Positions 52,907-61,530 of a DNA stretch of 64,000 nucleotides are shown here, in pieces; the first letter of the stretch is position 1, and every line of letters begins with the position of its first letter. This DNA comes from AP-15 sp963703855. GTDB lineage: Bacteria; Pseudomonadota; Alphaproteobacteria; ATCC43930; CGMCC-115725. A program made the position numbers and the translations under genes. The DNA is taken from the NCBI GenBank assembly GCA_963703855.1, contig CAVPFW010000006.1:36963-100962 (forward strand), read 5' to 3'. The notes below the pieces were generated by a model. The model made no database searches. It was not told the origin of the DNA and worked only from the letters and a program-made list of their open reading frames with translations.

Positions 52907-53595
52907 GCGAACGGGCGAAGGGGCTCAGCCGCCAGCAGATGTGCGATCGGCTGGCGATGGAGTTCGGCGACGGCTGGATCGTCAATCTCGGCATCGGCAT
53001 CCCGACCCTGTGCTCGAACTGCGATTTTGGCGACAGGGAGATCATCTTTCATTCCGAGAACGGAGTGATCGGCTACGGCCCGCTGGCGCCGGCCGGGGAG
53101 GAGGACCTGCACCTGGTCAACGCCGGCGGCCAGCACGTAACCCTGCGGCCGGGTGCGGCGATCGTCCATCACGCCAATTCGTTCGCGATGATCCGCGCCG
53201 GGCGGATCGACGTGACTGTGCTCGGCGCCTACGAGGTCGCCGAAAACGGCGATTTCGCCAACTGGAAGATGGCCGGGCAGCAGGGCGGCGGCATCGGCGG
53301 GGCAATGGATCTCGCGGCCTGCGCCAAGCATGTCTTTGTCGCGATGGAGCATCAGACCCGCAGCGGCGGCCCGCGGCTGGTCGAGCGCTGTACGATCCCG
53401 GCGACGGCCCGCGGCGTCGTCAACCTCGTCGCCACCAATTTCGGACTGTTCGAGGTGACGAAGGAGGGTTTGGCGCTGAAGGAGATCGCTCCCGGAGTCA
53501 GCGTGGACGAGGTCAAGGCCGCCACCGGCTGCAACCTGATCGTCCCGGCTGACGTTCCGCCGGTGCGGATGGCGCGTCAGGCGCAAGGGTCGTAA
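52903..53595 (+). CDS. 3-oxoacid CoA-transferase, subunit B
   Basis: A 230-residue beta subunit. The catalytic glutamate lies in IIFHSENGVIGYGPLAPAGE (S-E-N-G), and VNLGIGIPTL, FAMIRAGRIDVTVLGAYEV and NWKMAGQQGGGIGGAMDLAA are family-typical. It forms the active site with subunit A, to which it is joined by an ATGA overlap. The transporter nearby may deliver the acid. Confidence 0.95.
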   Translation: MSERAKGLSRQQMCDRLAMEFGDGWIVNLGIGIPTLCSNCDFGDREIIFHSENGVIGYGPLAPAGEEDLHLVNAGGQHVTLRPGAAIVHHANSFAMIRAGRIDVTVLGAYEVAENGDFANWKMAGQQGGGIGGAMDLAACAKHVFVAMEHQTRSGGPRLVERCTIPATARGVVNLVATNFGLFEVTKEGLALKEIAPGVSVDEVKAATGCNLIVPADVPPVRMARQAQGS

Positions 53596-53601
53596 CCACA
53601 T

Positions 53602-53823
53602 ATGAAAGCCGGAAACGCATTGAACCGTCAGCGCGAGCGCGTCCTCATAGAGAAGCTGCGCGGGCTGCCGCCGGAACGTGTCGCAGAAGTCGAGGATTTC
53701 GTCGACTTTCTGCGCGCTCGCGCAGAGGGGCGAAGGCTTGTGAACGCTGCTTCCGGGTTATCCGAAGCGGTGCTGCGAGAGGTGTGGGACAATCCGGACG
53801 ACGCCGATTATGATCGGCTGTGA
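53602..53823 (+). CDS. Antitoxin of a MazF-type toxin-antitoxin pair
   Basis: A 73-residue protein: LIEKLRGLPPERVAEVEDFV, DFLRAR, then LSEAVLREVWDNPDDADYDR. The ending S-E-x-x-L-x-x-V-W-D-N-P-x-D-x-x-Y-D is common to short antitoxins of this class. It would bind and neutralise the toxin encoded next, whose start overlaps it by 14 bp. No DNA-binding domain is obvious. Confidence 0.82.
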   Translation: MKAGNALNRQRERVLIEKLRGLPPERVAEVEDFVDFLRARAEGRRLVNAASGLSEAVLREVWDNPDDADYDRL

Positions 53824-54148
53824 GTTTAGCGATCTTATCCTCGAGCCTTTTCCCTTTACCGATCAGTCGACGAGCAAGAAACGACCGGCGGTCGTGATCT
53901 CCGGTGCGCGTTATCGTCGTGAGCATCCTGATTACATCATCATGGCGGTGACCAGCAGGACGAGGTCTGCGCCGGCGCTTGGTGAAATTATCGTTCGGGA
54001 TTGGCAGAAGGCAGGATTGCTCAAGCCGTCTATGATCAAGCCCGTCATCGCGACGATCGAGCACGACTTGGTGCTGAAGCGGCTGGGCAGCCTCGGTGCG
54101 GAGGATCAGGCCGTCCTGAAGGGCGCTATTTCCGATATCCTGGGCTAA
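53810..54148 (+). CDS. MazF/PemK-family endoribonuclease toxin
   Basis: A 112-residue toxin. It has FSDLILEPFPFTDQSTSKKR, the core strand RPAVVISGARYRREHPDYII, then MAVTSRTRS and GLLKPSMIKPVIATIEHDLV. MazF-family toxins cut mRNA at short sequences and are held inactive by the co-encoded antitoxin. The 14-bp overlap with the antitoxin gene supports one TA operon, placed between unrelated metabolic genes. Confidence 0.9.
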   Translation: MIGCEFSDLILEPFPFTDQSTSKKRPAVVISGARYRREHPDYIIMAVTSRTRSAPALGEIIVRDWQKAGLLKPSMIKPVIATIEHDLVLKRLGSLGAEDQAVLKGAISDILG

Positions 54149-54198
54149 TTCACCGGCCCCTCCGTTGCGTTGGGCCCGGGACGGCAAAGGAGAATGCG

Positions 54199-55005
54199 AT
54201 GCATCGGGTGTTGATTACCGGGGCGGGCGGCGGGATCGGGCGGTCTTTGCGCGAAACCTTGCGCGGGGTTTATCCGATTTTGCGGCTCTCCGACCGGGTG
54301 CTCTTGGCGCCGGCGCGGGACGGCGAGGAGGTCGACCGGACCGAGATCTCCGACATGGCGGCGGTCGAGCGCATGGTCGAGGGGGTCGACGGCATCGTCC
54401 ATCTCGGCGGCAATTCGGGCGAGGCCGAGTGGCCGGTCATCCTCCAATCGAACATCGTCGGCCTTTACAACGTGTTCGAAGCGGCGCGGCGGGCCGGGGT
54501 TCAGCGCATCGTCATGGCCACCAGCAACCACGCGGTCGGCTTCTACCCCCGCGCGCAGACGATCGACCACCGGGTGGTGCCGCGGCCGGACAGCCGCTAC
54601 GGCGTCAGCAAGGCGTTTTCCGAGGCGCTCGCCAGCCTCTACGCCGACAAGCACGGGATCGGGTTTTTGTGCGTGCGCATCGGCAATTTCGGGACGCGGC
54701 CGATCGACAAGCGGCGCCTGTCGATCTGGATCAGCCCGCGCGACCTGACCCAGCTGGTGCGCATCGGGCTCGAGCATCCCGAGATCCGCTACGAGATCGT
54801 CTACGGGGTCTCGAACAACCGGCGCTCCTGGTACGACAATTCGAACGCTCTTCGTCTGGGCTACAAGCCGCAGGACGATTCCGAGCCCTATGCCGAGGCG
54901 GTCTTGGCGGCCGAGGCCGGCCAGCCGGCCGACCCGATCGCCGAGCACTACCAGGGCGGCACCTTTCCCGCCGCCGAATACACGGCGAAGACCCGACGGG
55001 ATTAA
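54199..55005 (+). CDS. udh: Uronate dehydrogenase-like NAD-dependent epimerase/dehydratase
   Basis: A 268-residue extended SDR. The glycine motif is VLITGAGGGIGRSLRETLRG. Udh-like segments are VHLGGNSGEAEWPVILQSNI, VGLYNVFEAARRAGVQRIVM, ATSNHAVGFYPRAQ and YGVSKAFSEALASLYA with the Y-x3-K pair. It would oxidise galacturonate or glucuronate to the aldarolactone. AAGGAGA lies before the ATG. It may act on related sugar acids; no hexarate pathway genes are adjacent. Confidence 0.88.
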   Translation: MHRVLITGAGGGIGRSLRETLRGVYPILRLSDRVLLAPARDGEEVDRTEISDMAAVERMVEGVDGIVHLGGNSGEAEWPVILQSNIVGLYNVFEAARRAGVQRIVMATSNHAVGFYPRAQTIDHRVVPRPDSRYGVSKAFSEALASLYADKHGIGFLCVRIGNFGTRPIDKRRLSIWISPRDLTQLVRIGLEHPEIRYEIVYGVSNNRRSWYDNSNALRLGYKPQDDSEPYAEAVLAAEAGQPADPIAEHYQGGTFPAAEYTAKTRRD

Positions 55006-55012
55006 ACGGCGG

Positions 55013-55354
55013 CTACAGCACCGCCAGCACCGCTTCGGGCGGGCGGCCGAGGGCGGCCTTTGCCCCCGAGATCACGATCGGCCGCTCGATCACGATCGGG
55101 TTCTCGACCATCGCCGCGATCAGCGCGTCTTCGGACAGCGCCTTGGGGTCGATGCCGGCGGCGGCGGCCTCCTTCTTGCGCACGAGTTGGGCTGCCGCCA
55201 TGTCGAGCTGACCCAGGATCTTTTTCAGCTCGGGGGCCGAGGGCGGCGTCTTCAGATACTCGATGATGGTGGGCTCGACCCCGCGCTCGCGCAGCAGAGC
55301 CAGGGTCCGCCGCGAGGTATTGCAGCGCGGGTTGTGATACATGGTCACCGGCAT
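55013..55354 (-). CDS. arsC: Arsenate reductase (glutaredoxin-dependent ArsC family)
   Basis: A 113-residue thioredoxin-fold protein. The active-site Cys is in MYHNPRCNTSRRTLALLRER. The conserved arginines lie in LVRKKEAAAAG and IVIERPIVISGAKAALGRPP. It reduces arsenate with glutathione/glutaredoxin, though some members (Spx/YffB-like) have other roles; without an ars operon nearby this remains possible. GGAGGAGCGAT precedes the ATG. Confidence 0.93.
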   Translation of the reverse strand: MPVTMYHNPRCNTSRRTLALLRERGVEPTIIEYLKTPPSAPELKKILGQLDMAAAQLVRKKEAAAAGIDPKALSEDALIAAMVENPIVIERPIVISGAKAALGRPPEAVLAVL

Positions 55355-55511
55355 ATCGCTCCTCCGTCCGGTCGGGCGTCAAAATCGGTGCGCAGAATAG
55401 CGCGCTGACCGGCCCACCGCAGGGCTTTAAATTCGGACTTGCCGGGACGAAGTAGACGCGGCAACGTTTTCTTTGCATATCGACAGTGCCGCTCGCCAAA
55501 GGAGAAAATCG

Positions 55512-55724
55512 ATGCCGGACCATGTGTACAGGATCATCGAAGTCGCGGGCTCCTCGGAGCAGAGCATTGAAGCGGCGATCCAGAACGCCGTGGTCCGCGC
55601 GTCGCGCAACCTGCGGCAGGTCGGCTGGTTCGAGGTCGTGCAGACCCGCGGCCATGTCGAGGAGGGAAAGGTCGCGCATTATCAGGTGGTCCTCAAGGTC
55701 GGGTTCACGCTCGACGAGGAATGA
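55512..55724 (+). CDS. Dodecin-family flavoprotein
   Basis: A 70-residue dodecin: VYRIIEVAGSSEQSIEAAIQ, NAVVRASRNLRQVGWFEVVQ with the flavin-stacking Trp, and HYQVVLKVGFTLDEE. Dodecins form hollow dodecamers that store and protect flavins. AAAGGAGAAAATCG provides the ribosome site. It stands alone between ArsC and an MFS transporter. Confidence 0.95.
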   Translation: MPDHVYRIIEVAGSSEQSIEAAIQNAVVRASRNLRQVGWFEVVQTRGHVEEGKVAHYQVVLKVGFTLDEE

Positions 55725-55791
55725 CCCGCTGAGGGGACGATCCGCTGAGGCCGGGGATGCCCGTCCGGCGGAGCCGGCGGCTCGCAACGGC

Positions 55792-57168
55792 TCAACGGCG
55801 GCTCCCCGCGGCCAGCGCTGCGATCCCGGTCAATGCCGAGACCACGCCGGCGACGCGAAAGGTCGCGTGGAAGGCGATCAGAAAGCTGTGATCGGCGTTC
55901 TGCCCGCCGGTTGAGGCGGCGGCCTCGATGCCGTGGAAACCGAGGGTCAGCAGGGTCGCCCCACCGACGATGCCGAGCGTGCGGGTCAACATCGCCACAC
56001 TGCCGGCGACGCCGCGATGGCGCTCGGGGATGGTGCCCAGCACCACGTCCATATAGGCGACCTGAAACAGGCCGACGCCGAACCCTTGCAGCACCAGGGC
56101 CGACAGGATGACCGGGGTCTGCCCGACGCCTCCATCCCAGCTGCCGATCGCGATCAGGCCCGCGCCGCCGAGCACGGCGCCGAGCAGCGCCACGCGATTG
56201 GCTGGAATGCGCTCGATCAGCCGGCCGGCGAGGGGCGACGCCGCCATCGTCCCGGCAAAGGAAGCGGCGAGCACCGCACCCGCCACGGGCAAGGGCAAGG
56301 CGGTAAAGCGGACCAGGTAGTAGGGAACGAACAGCAGCACCGAAAAGCTCGTCAGATAGATCAGCACGCTGGCGAGGTTGACCATGGCGAAGCCGCCGCG
56401 GCGGAAGAATTCCAGATTGACGATCGGTGCCGAGGCACGCGATTCCCGGCGGACAAAAGCGCCGAGGCCGGCGAGCGCCAGCCCGAGCAGCGGAACGGCG
56501 AGCCAATCGTGCCGATCGAACCGCGGCACCTCGTTGATGAAGAGCAGCAGGCTGCTGATCGCCAGCGCCAGCAGCAAGGCGCCGATGACGTCGAGCGGCT
56601 CGCGCCCGCCGGCCCGCGGCGCCGCCGGCAGCCCGCGCAGCAGCAGCAGCGCCCCGAGCGCGATCGGCGCGCGGAACCAGAACACCGCCGGCCAGCCCCA
56701 CCGGCTGACCAAAGCGCCGCCGATCAGCGGCCCCGCGGCCGAGCCCACAGCAAAGATCATCGTGAACGCCGCCACGGCCCGGCCGCGCCGGTGCTCGGGA
56801 AACAGCCCGGTCACCAGGGCCGGGGCGACGCTGATCACCAGCCCGGCCCCGATCCCCTGCAGAAAGCGGCAGAACAACAGCCATCCATAAGCGGGAGCCG
56901 CGGCACAGAGCAGAAACGCCGCGACGCTCCAGCCGAGGCCGGCGCGGAACACCCGGGCATGGCCAAAGATGTCGCCGACCCGGCCGAAGGCCAGCATCAG
57001 GCTGGCATAGGTCAGCACGTAGCAGATCACGACCCATTGGATCATCGAGATCGGTAGGCCGAAGCTGTGGGTGATCTCGGGAAAGGCGATGTTGACCGCG
57101 GTATCGAGCGGGACGATCGAGGCGCCGAGGCCGACCAGCACCAGGCGCAGCCATTGTCGTGCCGTCAT
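55792..57168 (-). CDS. MFS transporter, DHA2 (14-TM drug:H+ antiporter-like) family
   Basis: A 458-residue permease. It has ASIVPLDTAVNIAFPEITHS (motif D1-type), MIQWVVICYVLTYASLMLAF, FGRVGDIFGHARVFRAGLGW (motif A), RFLQGIGAGLVISVAPALVT (motif B) and AVGSAAGPLIGGALVSRWGW (motif C of antiporters). Exporters of this type remove drugs or metabolites. The start MTARQWLRL fits the family. An esterase gene follows upstream on the same strand. Confidence 0.93.
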   Translation of the reverse strand: MTARQWLRLVLVGLGASIVPLDTAVNIAFPEITHSFGLPISMIQWVVICYVLTYASLMLAFGRVGDIFGHARVFRAGLGWSVAAFLLCAAAPAYGWLLFCRFLQGIGAGLVISVAPALVTGLFPEHRRGRAVAAFTMIFAVGSAAGPLIGGALVSRWGWPAVFWFRAPIALGALLLLRGLPAAPRAGGREPLDVIGALLLALAISSLLLFINEVPRFDRHDWLAVPLLGLALAGLGAFVRRESRASAPIVNLEFFRRGGFAMVNLASVLIYLTSFSVLLFVPYYLVRFTALPLPVAGAVLAASFAGTMAASPLAGRLIERIPANRVALLGAVLGGAGLIAIGSWDGGVGQTPVILSALVLQGFGVGLFQVAYMDVVLGTIPERHRGVAGSVAMLTRTLGIVGGATLLTLGFHGIEAAASTGGQNADHSFLIAFHATFRVAGVVSALTGIAALAAGSRR

Positions 57169-57233
57169 CTCGGGCGCGACGGGTCCGGGCGCCCTGCCGC
57201 GGCAGGGTGTCGGGCCCGCTCGGGGAAGCCTGC

Positions 57234-58184
57234 TCAACCCTCGGCGAACGCGACCTTCAGCGCGGCGGCGATTTCGTCGAGCGCCGGTGCCGCGGCGCGC
57301 AAGATCCGGCCCATCGTCAGAAAGCCGTGGATCTGGTCGGGGATATGGCGATGGCGGACCGCGACGCCGTGCTCTTGCAGGCGGCGGGCATAGGCCATCC
57401 CCTCGTCGCACAGCGGGTCGCAGCCCGCGGTCAGCACGAAGGCCGGCGGCAAATCGGCGAGATCGGGGGCACATAACGGCGAGGCGCGCCAATCGCCGAC
57501 ATCCTCGGCTCCGCGCAGATAGTGGCCGGCAAACCACCGCATCGTCGCCAAGGTCAATAGGTGGCCCTCGGCAAAGCGCAGATTGGAGGCGTGGTTCATG
57601 GCGAAATCGACCGCCGGGTAGAGCAGCAGCTGCGAGCACAGACGAGGCGCCCCCTGGTCGCGGGCCATCAGGCTGACCACCGCCGCGAGATTGCCTCCGG
57701 CGCTGTCGCCGCCGACCGCGAGCCGGCTGCCGTCGATGCCGGGCAGCGCCCCGGTTTCGGCCACCCATCGGGCCACGGCAAGGCAATCTTCGACCGCCGC
57801 CGGAAATTTGTGCTCGGGCGCGAGGCGATAATCGACCGATACGACGGCGCACTGAGCGGCGTTGGCGAGATGGCGGCACAGGCTGTCATGGGTGTCGAGA
57901 TCGCCGATCACCCAGCCTCCGCCATGGAAGTAGACGAGCGCGGGCAACGTCGCGTCGGAGAGCGTGCCCATGGCGCGGTAGAGGCGCAGCGGGATCGCGC
58001 CGCCGTCGCGCCCCGGCGCCGCGAGCTCGCGGGTCTCGGCGACCGGGGCCGGATCGGGCGACAGCACCTCGCGGCCGGCGCGAAACAGCGCGCGCGCCTG
58101 CTGCGGGCTCAGGGTCTCGTAGGGCGGCCTCCCGGACAGGCGCACCATCTCGAGCACCTGCGCGGCATCGCTGTCGAGCACCAT
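57234..58184 (-). CDS. Alpha/beta hydrolase, hormone-sensitive-lipase (family IV) esterase
   Basis: A 316-residue esterase. It has the oxyanion motif LVYFHGGGWVIGDLDTHDSL (H-G-G-G-W), YRLAPEHKFPAAVEDCL, the nucleophile RLAVGGDSAGGNLAAVVSLM (G-D-S-A-G), the Asp in VLTAGCDPLCDEGMAYARRL and the His in IPDQIHGFLTM. It hydrolyses short acyl esters. AAGGAGCC precedes the ATG. It lies upstream of the DHA2 exporter in the same direction, 65 bp apart. Confidence 0.95.
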   Translation of the reverse strand: MVLDSDAAQVLEMVRLSGRPPYETLSPQQARALFRAGREVLSPDPAPVAETRELAAPGRDGGAIPLRLYRAMGTLSDATLPALVYFHGGGWVIGDLDTHDSLCRHLANAAQCAVVSVDYRLAPEHKFPAAVEDCLAVARWVAETGALPGIDGSRLAVGGDSAGGNLAAVVSLMARDQGAPRLCSQLLLYPAVDFAMNHASNLRFAEGHLLTLATMRWFAGHYLRGAEDVGDWRASPLCAPDLADLPPAFVLTAGCDPLCDEGMAYARRLQEHGVAVRHRHIPDQIHGFLTMGRILRAAAPALDEIAAALKVAFAEG

Positions 58185-58332
58185 TGCCGGCTCCTTGTTC
58201 AGCCCCGGGGTCGGCCGTCATCATTCGGCCGGCCACCCCTCGGCCCGCTATTAACTCGGCTCGCCATTGTAGAGAGCGCAGTTCGGCCGGCGCCAGGGGC
58301 TCGTCCGCCATGGCCGGACGGCAGGTGCGGAA

Positions 58333-58360
58333 AAGCCCCGGTCGGGGAAGACCGGGGCTT
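58333..58360 (-). terminator. Intrinsic terminator after the sulfatase gene
   Basis: On the minus strand AAGCCCCGGTC and GACCGGGGCTT form an 11-bp perfect stem with a 6-nt loop, followed by TT. It lies about 180 bp after the sulfatase stop. The T run is short, so termination strength is uncertain. Confidence 0.6.
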
Positions 58361-58367
58361 CTGCGGA

Positions 58368-58392
58368 CCTGTCGGATTGCCCTTCCGACAGG
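58368..58392. repeat. Second small hairpin beside the terminator
   Basis: CCTGTCGGA and TCCGACAGG pair perfectly around a 7-nt loop. It sits 7 bp from the terminator stem; the two may act together. Confidence 0.6.
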
Positions 58393-58536
58393 CACGATGC
58401 ATCGTTGGGGGGACGTAACGATGCCGACAACATACTGCGGTAATTCGATGTCCGATGCAATCCATATTTGAAAATTTAACCACGAAATAGGGATATTCCA
58501 GACGCCGGACCCGGCGCCGCCGGCCACCGCCCCCCG

Positions 58537-60159
58537 TCAGCCGGGCGCGACCCGCGCTCTGGCCGCAGCGAGCTCGGCCTCGTCCCAATAGCCGATCAGA
58601 ATGCCGGATTCGAGCTGCTGGCCGTTGGCGTAGGCGGCGATCTTCCGATCGGGCATGGTGATCCGATTGTGGTCGCGCAACGCCCATTCGAGCAGCGCTT
58701 CGCGCAGCCGCGCGCGTTCGCCCTCATATTGCGGATCGGCGCCGAGGTCGCGCAATTCGTGCGGATCGTTTGCGAGATCGAACAGCAATGGCCGAAAGCC
58801 GGTCGCATGGACATATTTCCAACGCCCATCGAACACCATGAACAGCCGGCAGTCGCCGATCGGCTGGTCCAGGAGCAGCCGCGCCTCCAGCATCGCATAG
58901 TCGTATTCCGAAAACGCGAAACGGCGCCACGTGGCGGGGACCTCGCCGCGCAGCAGCGGCATCAAGGAGCGCCCTTCGACGACATGCGGCTTTGCCTCGC
59001 TTCCTAAATAGTCGAGAAAGGTCGGGACGAGGTCGATCGCCTCGACCAGCGCGTCGCTGACCGTGCCGCGCGAGGCGTCCGCGCGCGGCCGCGGGTCGGC
59101 GACGATCAGCGGCACCTTCGCCGCGCAGTCGTGAAAGAAATCCTTCTCGCCGAGCCAGTGGTCGCCGAGATAGTCGCCGTGGTCGGAGGTGAAGACGATC
59201 ATCGTGTCGGCAGCGAGCCCGCGCTCGTCGAGAAAGCGGAACAGCACGCCGAGCTGATCGTCGATCTGCTTGACGAGGCCCATATAGGCCGGAACGACCC
59301 GCCGGCGAACCTCGTCGCGGGCGAAGCTGCGCCCCGGCCGCATCGCCATCATCGCGCGGTAGACCGGGTGCGGGTCGGCGCGCTCCGCCTGCGAGCGCCG
59401 CGCCGGCAGCACGTCGCCGGCGCCGTACATCGCGTGATACGGGGCCGGGGCGATGTAGGGCCAATGCGGCTTGATGTAGGAGAGGTGCAGGCACCAGGGG
59501 CGGCCGTCATGCCGCGCCTCGTCGATAAACGCCATCGCGCGGCGGGTAGTGTAGGGGGTCTCCGAATATTCCTCGGGGATGCGCGCCGGCTTGTCGGCAT
59601 GGGCGAGGAGCCAGCCGTTCAGCACCGCGCCGTCGTCGCCCTCGGCCGAATTCGCCCACTCCTCCCACGGGTTGGCGGCGTCGAAGCCGTGCTCGCGCAG
59701 ATAGGCGTCGTAGGCCGGCCGCGGGCGGCTCGCCGGATGCACCCCGTCGTCGCGCTCGAACGGCTCGAAGCCGCATTGCGCGAGGTGCACGCCTTTCGCC
59801 GAGGCCGGGTCGATGCCGAGCCGGGCCATGCCCTCGCGGTCGGGGGCCATGTGGGTCTTGCCGACCAGCACGGTGCGCACGCCGATCTCGTTCAGATGAT
59901 CGCCCAAGGTCGGCTCGCCGGCGCGCAGCGGAAAGCCGTTCCAGTTCGACCCGTGCGAGCGCATGTAGCGGCCGGTGTAAAAGCTCATCCGCGACGGCCC
60001 GCAGATCGGCGACTGCACATAGGCGCGGGTGAAGCGCACGCCGCGCGCCGCCAGCGCGTCGATATTGGGCGTCCGCAGGCTCGGGTGGCCATAGCAGCCG
60101 AGATAATCGAACCGCAGCTGGTCGCACATGATGAACAGGATGTTTTTCGGCGCCGGCAT
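58537..60159 (-). CDS. Sulfatase / phosphonate monoester hydrolase-like enzyme
   Basis: A 540-residue alkaline-phosphatase-superfamily hydrolase. The N terminus NILFIMCDQLRFDYLGCYGH carries metal-binding Asp. The key motif is SPICGPSRMSFYTGRY, where Cys in C-x-P-S-R is the residue converted to formylglycine. TSDHGDYLGDHWLGEKDFFH gives the other metal ligands. No signal peptide, so cytoplasmic. GGGAGGAGGGG precedes the ATG. It lies 20 bp after the decayed TRAP permease gene, which may once have imported its substrate. Confidence 0.9.
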   Translation of the reverse strand: MPAPKNILFIMCDQLRFDYLGCYGHPSLRTPNIDALAARGVRFTRAYVQSPICGPSRMSFYTGRYMRSHGSNWNGFPLRAGEPTLGDHLNEIGVRTVLVGKTHMAPDREGMARLGIDPASAKGVHLAQCGFEPFERDDGVHPASRPRPAYDAYLREHGFDAANPWEEWANSAEGDDGAVLNGWLLAHADKPARIPEEYSETPYTTRRAMAFIDEARHDGRPWCLHLSYIKPHWPYIAPAPYHAMYGAGDVLPARRSQAERADPHPVYRAMMAMRPGRSFARDEVRRRVVPAYMGLVKQIDDQLGVLFRFLDERGLAADTMIVFTSDHGDYLGDHWLGEKDFFHDCAAKVPLIVADPRPRADASRGTVSDALVEAIDLVPTFLDYLGSEAKPHVVEGRSLMPLLRGEVPATWRRFAFSEYDYAMLEARLLLDQPIGDCRLFMVFDGRWKYVHATGFRPLLFDLANDPHELRDLGADPQYEGERARLREALLEWALRDHNRITMPDRKIAAYANGQQLESGILIGYWDEAELAAARARVAPG

Positions 60160-60179
60160 CGGCCCCTCCTCCCGCAGAC

Positions 60180-60740
60180 TTACAAAGACAGCATCCGCGG
60201 CAGCCACAGCGAGATCGCCGGGATGTAGGTGACCAGCATCAATACCGCGAACATGACTGCGTAGAATGGCCAGATCTCGCGCACGACCTCTTCGATCGTT
60301 ACCCGGCCGACGCAACCGACAAACAGGATCGAGCCGACCGGCGGATGGCACAGGCCGATGCCGAGGTTCAGCAGCAGGATCATGCCGAAATGCACCGGGT
60401 CGACGCCGAACTTCATGACCACCGGCAGCAGGATCGGGGTCATGGTCAAGAAAAAAGCCCACAGGCAGGCGACCCGCGCCCGCCTCGATCGCGGTAAAGA
60501 CGCCGCCCAGAATGCCGCCGAGGATGATCCCCAAGGTGACCAGGCCCCACAACGCGTCGAGGGCGATTCGGGCCGCCTGCCGCCAGGCGATGCGCTCGCC
60601 GCGCGGGTGATGGTTGCGATAGGCCAGCACCAGGCACAGCACGATCAGGGAGGCGCCGAGCAGCAGGCCCGGCGCATAGCGATCGGCACGCCGATCTCGA
60701 TGCCCAATGTCAGAGCGCAGAGGACCACCAGGATTTCCAT
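60180..60740 (-). pseudogene. dctM: TRAP transporter large permease DctM, internally deleted
   Basis: Three pieces of one DctM gene remain. The N terminus MEILVVLCALTLGIEIGVPI ends abruptly near 60680. A middle piece reads APGLLLGASLIVLCLVLAYR through LGIILGGILGGVFTAIEAG, then shifts frame by one extra G near 60482 before ACLWAFFLTM. The C terminus starts TPILLPVVMKFGVDPVHFGM and ends ISLWLPRMLSL. Two large internal segments of the usual ~430 residues are missing, joined at short matching sequences. The permease cannot work. Confidence 0.8.
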
Positions 60741-60755
60741 GTCAGCGCAGCGATA

Positions 60756-61409
60756 TCAGTGCAGCGATTCGGGGGTGGCGCGGGCGGGCGGCGGCCCGAT
60801 CAGCATGCTCTCGGCGACGAACAGCGAGGTGACGGCGCCGCCGATCGGGATCGGCGGATAGGTGACCACGACCGAGAGTTGGGAAAACTCGGCGATCGAC
60901 TGGTGCCAGGTGGTCTCGACCATGCGGGTGCGCTCGCCGACCAGGCCCTCGCGCTCGCGGTTCGGCCGCTTGGCATCTTCCTCCTCCGGCGTCGGGATCA
61001 TCGCCATGCTGCAATGACCCGGTTCGCCGCGCAGCCAGCCGAGAAAGGCGCGCTTCAGCATCTCGGTATCGAGCCGATCGGTCTTCGCCCGGCGGTGCTC
61101 CCGCGACACGGCGACGCTCGTCGGGTGGATCACATGGGCGTCGATGCCCTGTCCGTGCAGCCATCGCGCCAGCCAGAAGCCATCCCGGCCGGCCTCGTAG
61201 GCCACCGTGATCCGGGTGATCATGCGGCCTGTCTTGGCCGCCTCGTCGCGCCAGCGCTGCAGCAGCCGCAACAGCTCCCCCTCCTCCACGGCGAGCTTCT
61301 TCAGCGGCTGGCGGTTGATCCCGGGCACGATGGCGCCAACCAGCCAGCTCGATTGGCTCATCTCGATGACGGCAATCAGCGTGCTATCCTGATCCAGAGC
61401 GGCGAGCAT
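60756..61409 (-). pseudogene. IS110-family transposase N-terminal part fused to probable DctQ C-terminus
   Basis: Residues 1 to about 164 are IS110-like: VIEMSQSSWLVG, TVAYEAGRDGFWLARWLHGQ, GIDAHVIHPTSVAVSREHRR and AKTDRLDTEMLKRAFLGWLR (DEDD-type catalytic region). The C-terminal Ser domain is absent. From about residue 165 the frame continues as TTWHQSIAEFSQLSVVVTYP and PIPIGGAVTSLFVAESML, which looks like the end of the TRAP small permease DctQ, exactly where dctQ should precede dctM. It is thus a chimaeric reading frame made by deletion or insertion. Confidence 0.72.
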
Positions 61410-61530
61410 GCTGATTCCGGCGATGTCGCCCGGTCATTCTGAGATCATGTCGCTGGCTGTTCCGACATGATGTCGCCCGCGTGAGGCGTCCTGCTGGCGG
61501 GTTGGTTTTTGGCGAGAAGCTGGCTGCGGG

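Larger units (their letters stand above)
58185..58536. other. Intergenic region with two adjacent hairpins
   Basis: About 350 bp between the esterase and the sulfatase. It holds the two stem-loops listed separately and, at about 58455-58500, a short A+T-rich patch (CATATTTGAAAATTTAACC) that might be promoter sequence for the minus-strand esterase. No coding signal was found. Confidence 0.45.
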
